The position numbers were made by a program, and so were the translations under genes. From DASZZV01 sp035544835 (GTDB lineage: Bacteria; Acidobacteriota; Thermoanaerobaculia; Gp7-AA8): DNA of 6,193 nucleotides. Below the pieces are notes generated by a model that was not told the origin of the DNA, did not search any database, and worked only from the letters and a program-made list of their open reading frames with translations. The first letter of the stretch is position 1. Every line of letters starts with the position of its first letter. Shown here one piece after another: positions 4,086-6,193 of the stretch. Location of the stretch: assembly GCA_035544835.1 (NCBI GenBank), contig DASZZV010000371.1, positions 1-6,193 on the forward strand. Direction: 5' to 3'.

Positions 4086-5978
4086 ATGTGCGGAATCTTC
4101 GGAATGCTGTCGCTCAAGGGCGATCCCCTTCATTACCCGCATCTCGCGGAGACGATGGGGCGCGTCCTTCATCATCGCGGCCCCGACAGCCATAAGGTCT
4201 TCGCCCGTCCCGATTTCATCCTCGGCTCGCAGCGGCTGCGGATCAACGACCTCAGCCCCCGCGCCGACCAGCCCTTCACCGATCCGTCGGGATCCGCTGT
4301 ACTGGTGTGTAATGGTGAGATCTACAACGCCCCGGAGCTCCGGGCCCGCTATGGCGACTATCCGTTTCACACGGCCTCGGATGTAGAGCCGCTGATTCCC
4401 CTGCTCACCAGCCGCGGGATGGAAGGTCTCGCCGAGGTCGACGGAATGTTCGGCCTCGCCCTGTACGACTCCACCCGCCGATCTCTTCTCCTGGCCCGCG
4501 ACCGCGCCGGCGAGAAGCCTCTCTTCTATGCCATTCTCCGCGACGAGCTCTGGTTCGCCTCAGAGGTAGCGGCGCTGCTGATTCATCCCGACCTCCCCCG
4601 CCACGCCGACGCCGCGGCCCTTCGTGATTACCTCATCCTCGGATACGCACGACAGCCGCGGACGATGTTCGCCAGCATCAGGCAGATCGAGGCAGGCACT
4701 GCACTCTCCTTCGCCGGCACCTCGGTAACCCCTTATCGTTACTGGTACCCGGGCGCGATCAAAGAGGTCCACCGCGACGACCACTCAGCCGCTGAAGAGT
4801 TGAAGTCGATGCTCGAGGGAGCTGTAGCGCGTCAGATCGTGGCCGATGTCCCGGTCGGTGTCTTCCTCAGCGGCGGACTCGACTCCTCGATTCTCACTAC
4901 CCTCGTTGCCAGAAACACCGATCCCTCGCGCATCAACACCTTCGCGGCCCGTTTTGCACACGATTCCTTCGATGAGAGCGGTCATGCCGAAAGGGTTGCG
5001 CGGTCGATGGGCGTGAATCATCACTCCGTCCCCGTAGGAACGACGGAGTTGCTCGACGCTTTCGAGGAAGTGACCAGAAGTTGTGCGGAACCGATCTCCG
5101 ATCCGGCCATCCTTCCCACCTACATTTTGTCGAAGACGGCCAAAAAGACAGTGCGTGTTGTGCTCACCGGCGAAGGAGCGGACGAGCTTTTCGGCGGCTA
5201 TCCCACCTATATCGGACACCAGGCGGCGCGACATTTTAATCGGCTGCCCTCGCCCGTCCGCAGCCTCATTCGCGCGGCCGTACTGAAGATTCCAGGCTCG
5301 CACAAAAAAGTGACTTTCGAGTTCCTGCTCAAGTCCTTCGTCGAAAGCGCCGGCCGATCGCTTCCGCAGCGCCATCTCTACTGGGTCGGAACGCGCCTCG
5401 ACGTTCCGGGCGGAGACCAGATCGACTGGCCGGGGCCGCACGACGCCGCGCCGGCACAGCAGGCCATGCACTTCGACTATCAGGCTTACCTTCCGGACAA
5501 TCTGCTCCGCAAGCTCGATCGCGCCACGATGCTGCACTCGATCGAGTCGAGGGCACCGTTTCTCGATCACGCCCTGACTCGCTTTGCCCTTTCCCTGGAA
5601 GAGCCGATGAAGGTCCGCGGCATTACCACCAAGTGGCTACTCAAGAAAGCGGCCTCGGACTGGCTGCCGCACTCGATCGTCTACCGGAAAAAACGTGGAC
5701 TCAGCGTTCCTGTCGCATCGTTTCTCAATGATGAGCTGCGCCGCGAAGTCGATCTGCTCCTGTCCGATGACTTCCAGGAGTTTCATCAGTTGGGGCGGCC
5801 TCTGCTTCGCAGAATGATCCTCGAGCATGGTACCGGATCGGTGAACCACGTCCGCTCGCTCTGGCCCCTGATCGTCCTGCGCCGGTGGGTAACGAGATGG
5901 AAAGTTCAGCCACCCCTCGCGACGCTCACGCCCCAGAACTCATCACAGAGCCTGCAGCCCGCCCTTCTGGAAAACTGA
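4086..5978 (+). CDS. asnB: Asparagine synthetase B, glutamine-hydrolysing
   Basis: This 630-residue cytoplasmic class B enzyme makes asparagine from aspartate, glutamine and ATP. The family normally has 550-650 residues. The N-terminal Ntn glutaminase domain begins MCGIFG, so Cys2 becomes the nucleophile after Met removal; this fixes the start despite only a weak GGA (4077-4079) as ribosome site. Glutamine-site residues are Arg50 (SQRLRINDLS), NGEIYN (76-81) and Asp99. The synthetase domain has the PP-loop SGGLDSS (262-268), GEGADELFGGY (362-372), LRKLDRATM (474-482), ESRAPFLDH (487-495) and KKRGLSVPV (535-543). All key residues are present. Relatives also amidate sugars or peptides in surface-polymer clusters, but no such genes are seen here, so plain asparagine synthesis is the simplest reading. 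It appears monocistronic, flanked by repeats on both sides. Confidence 0.93.
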   Translation: MCGIFGMLSLKGDPLHYPHLAETMGRVLHHRGPDSHKVFARPDFILGSQRLRINDLSPRADQPFTDPSGSAVLVCNGEIYNAPELRARYGDYPFHTASDVEPLIPLLTSRGMEGLAEVDGMFGLALYDSTRRSLLLARDRAGEKPLFYAILRDELWFASEVAALLIHPDLPRHADAAALRDYLILGYARQPRTMFASIRQIEAGTALSFAGTSVTPYRYWYPGAIKEVHRDDHSAAEELKSMLEGAVARQIVADVPVGVFLSGGLDSSILTTLVARNTDPSRINTFAARFAHDSFDESGHAERVARSMGVNHHSVPVGTTELLDAFEEVTRSCAEPISDPAILPTYILSKTAKKTVRVVLTGEGADELFGGYPTYIGHQAARHFNRLPSPVRSLIRAAVLKIPGSHKKVTFEFLLKSFVESAGRSLPQRHLYWVGTRLDVPGGDQIDWPGPHDAAPAQQAMHFDYQAYLPDNLLRKLDRATMLHSIESRAPFLDHALTRFALSLEEPMKVRGITTKWLLKKAASDWLPHSIVYRKKRGLSVPVASFLNDELRREVDLLLSDDFQEFHQLGRPLLRRMILEHGTGSVNHVRSLWPLIVLRRWVTRWKVQPPLATLTPQNSSQSLQPALLEN

Positions 5979-6010
5979 CAGCCGCGGTATCTACGCGGGT
6001 TCCCGAGCCT

Positions 6011-6092
6011 GTCATCCTGAGCCGCAGCGAAGGATCTCCAGTGGCAGAATCTGAATTCAGATCGTCCTATCTTGAGATCCTTCGCTGCGGCT
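6011..6092. repeat. Palindromic repeat downstream of asnB, copy 1
   Basis: Perfect 19-bp arms at 6020-6038 (AGCCGCAGCGAAGGATCTC) and 6074-6092 enclose 35 bases. That interior includes a 14-base perfect palindrome, ATCTGAATTCAGAT (6049-6062). The arm is preceded by GTCATCCTG. The hairpin lies about 40 bases past the asnB stop and could protect or end the transcript, although no T-tract follows. GTCATCCTGAGC...GAAGGATCT is a pattern I recall as a common dispersed repeat in many bacterial genomes. Confidence 0.8.
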
Positions 6093-6131
6093 TCTAAGAA
6101 ACTCCCAGTATTTAGGCCGCTTTGCGGAGGT

Positions 6132-6159
6132 GTCATCCCGAGCGTCGAGCGAGGGATCT
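6132..6159 (+). repeat. Palindromic repeat downstream of asnB, copy 2 (half visible)
   Basis: GTCATCCCGAGC then GTCGAGCGAGGGATCT repeats the pattern of 6011-6037 (GTCATCCTGAGC then CGCAGCGAAGGATCT) in the same orientation, 121 bases further on, with several substitutions and one extra base. A facing arm, if present, would lie past the window end. Confidence 0.65.
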
Positions 6160-6193
6160 GGGCGGGGGACTCGACCCTTCGGCGCCTCGCACA

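Larger units (their letters stand above)
5979..6193. other. Gene-free end of the window downstream of asnB
   Basis: These 215 bases hold two copies of a palindromic repeat and no credible gene. The small frames crossing them on both strands are repeat translations. The end of the second repeat lies outside the window. Confidence 0.6.

Noticed and set aside
4785..5570. 261-residue minus-strand frame opposite asnB
   Set aside because: It is a shadow of the intact asparagine synthetase frame, caused by GC-rich codon bias.
5906..6136. Minus-strand 76-residue frame and plus-strand 5885-6097 frame at the window end
   Set aside because: They run through the asnB 3' end and the palindromic repeats and have no independent support.

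Overview
The window is GC-rich, with long genes and gene gaps full of perfect palindromes. It looks like a chromosomal segment of an environmental, probably Gram-negative bacterium. The palindromes, such as CACAGGCA-N4-TGCCTGTG, GGCCGCAC-N3-GTGCGGCC and GTCATCCTGAGC...GAAGGATCT, resemble dispersed repeats I associate with Acidobacteriota and similar soil or subsurface lineages. That taxonomic guess is from memory and weak. There is no plasmid, phage, transposase, tRNA or rRNA signal, and no CRISPR array.

Layout. (1) Bases 1-1362, minus strand: the first 454 codons of a soluble protein built from tandem HAMP domains with a 92-residue period. It is the N-terminal part of a poly-HAMP sensor kinase of the fungal Nik1/group III type, and its kinase part would lie beyond the window edge. 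(2) Bases 1363-1532: a divergent intergenic region with a direct repeat and three short inverted repeats. (3) Bases 1533-1922, plus strand: a stand-alone ModE-type winged-helix regulator. (4) Bases 1923-2147: a compact palindromic element with perfect 38-bp arms, then a sequence closely resembling an Escherichia coli ModE operator. (5) Bases 2148-3526, plus strand: modB (permease) and modC (ATPase), joined by an ATGA overlap. (6) Bases 3527-4085: a gene-free gap with two inverted copies of a GC-rich palindrome and a 37-bp inverted repeat made of four AATTGAG units per arm. (7) Bases 4086-5978, plus strand: a full-length class B (glutamine-hydrolysing) asparagine synthetase. (8) Bases 5979-6193: two copies of another palindromic repeat, the second running towards the window end.

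How the genes fit together. modE, modB and modC form a molybdate (or tungstate) uptake module. The ModE-like protein probably acts on the candidate operator at 2065-2088, just upstream of modB. The module is minimal: no modA binding-protein gene is adjacent, the ModE protein lacks the C-terminal molybdate-binding (Mop/TOBE) domains, and ModC stops after the ATPase domain without the usual C-terminal TOBE domain. The poly-HAMP protein and the asparagine synthetase have no evident link to molybdate. I see no convincing wholly new system here. The best leads are the operator match, the module without sensor domains, and the four unrelated palindromic repeat families in the gene gaps.
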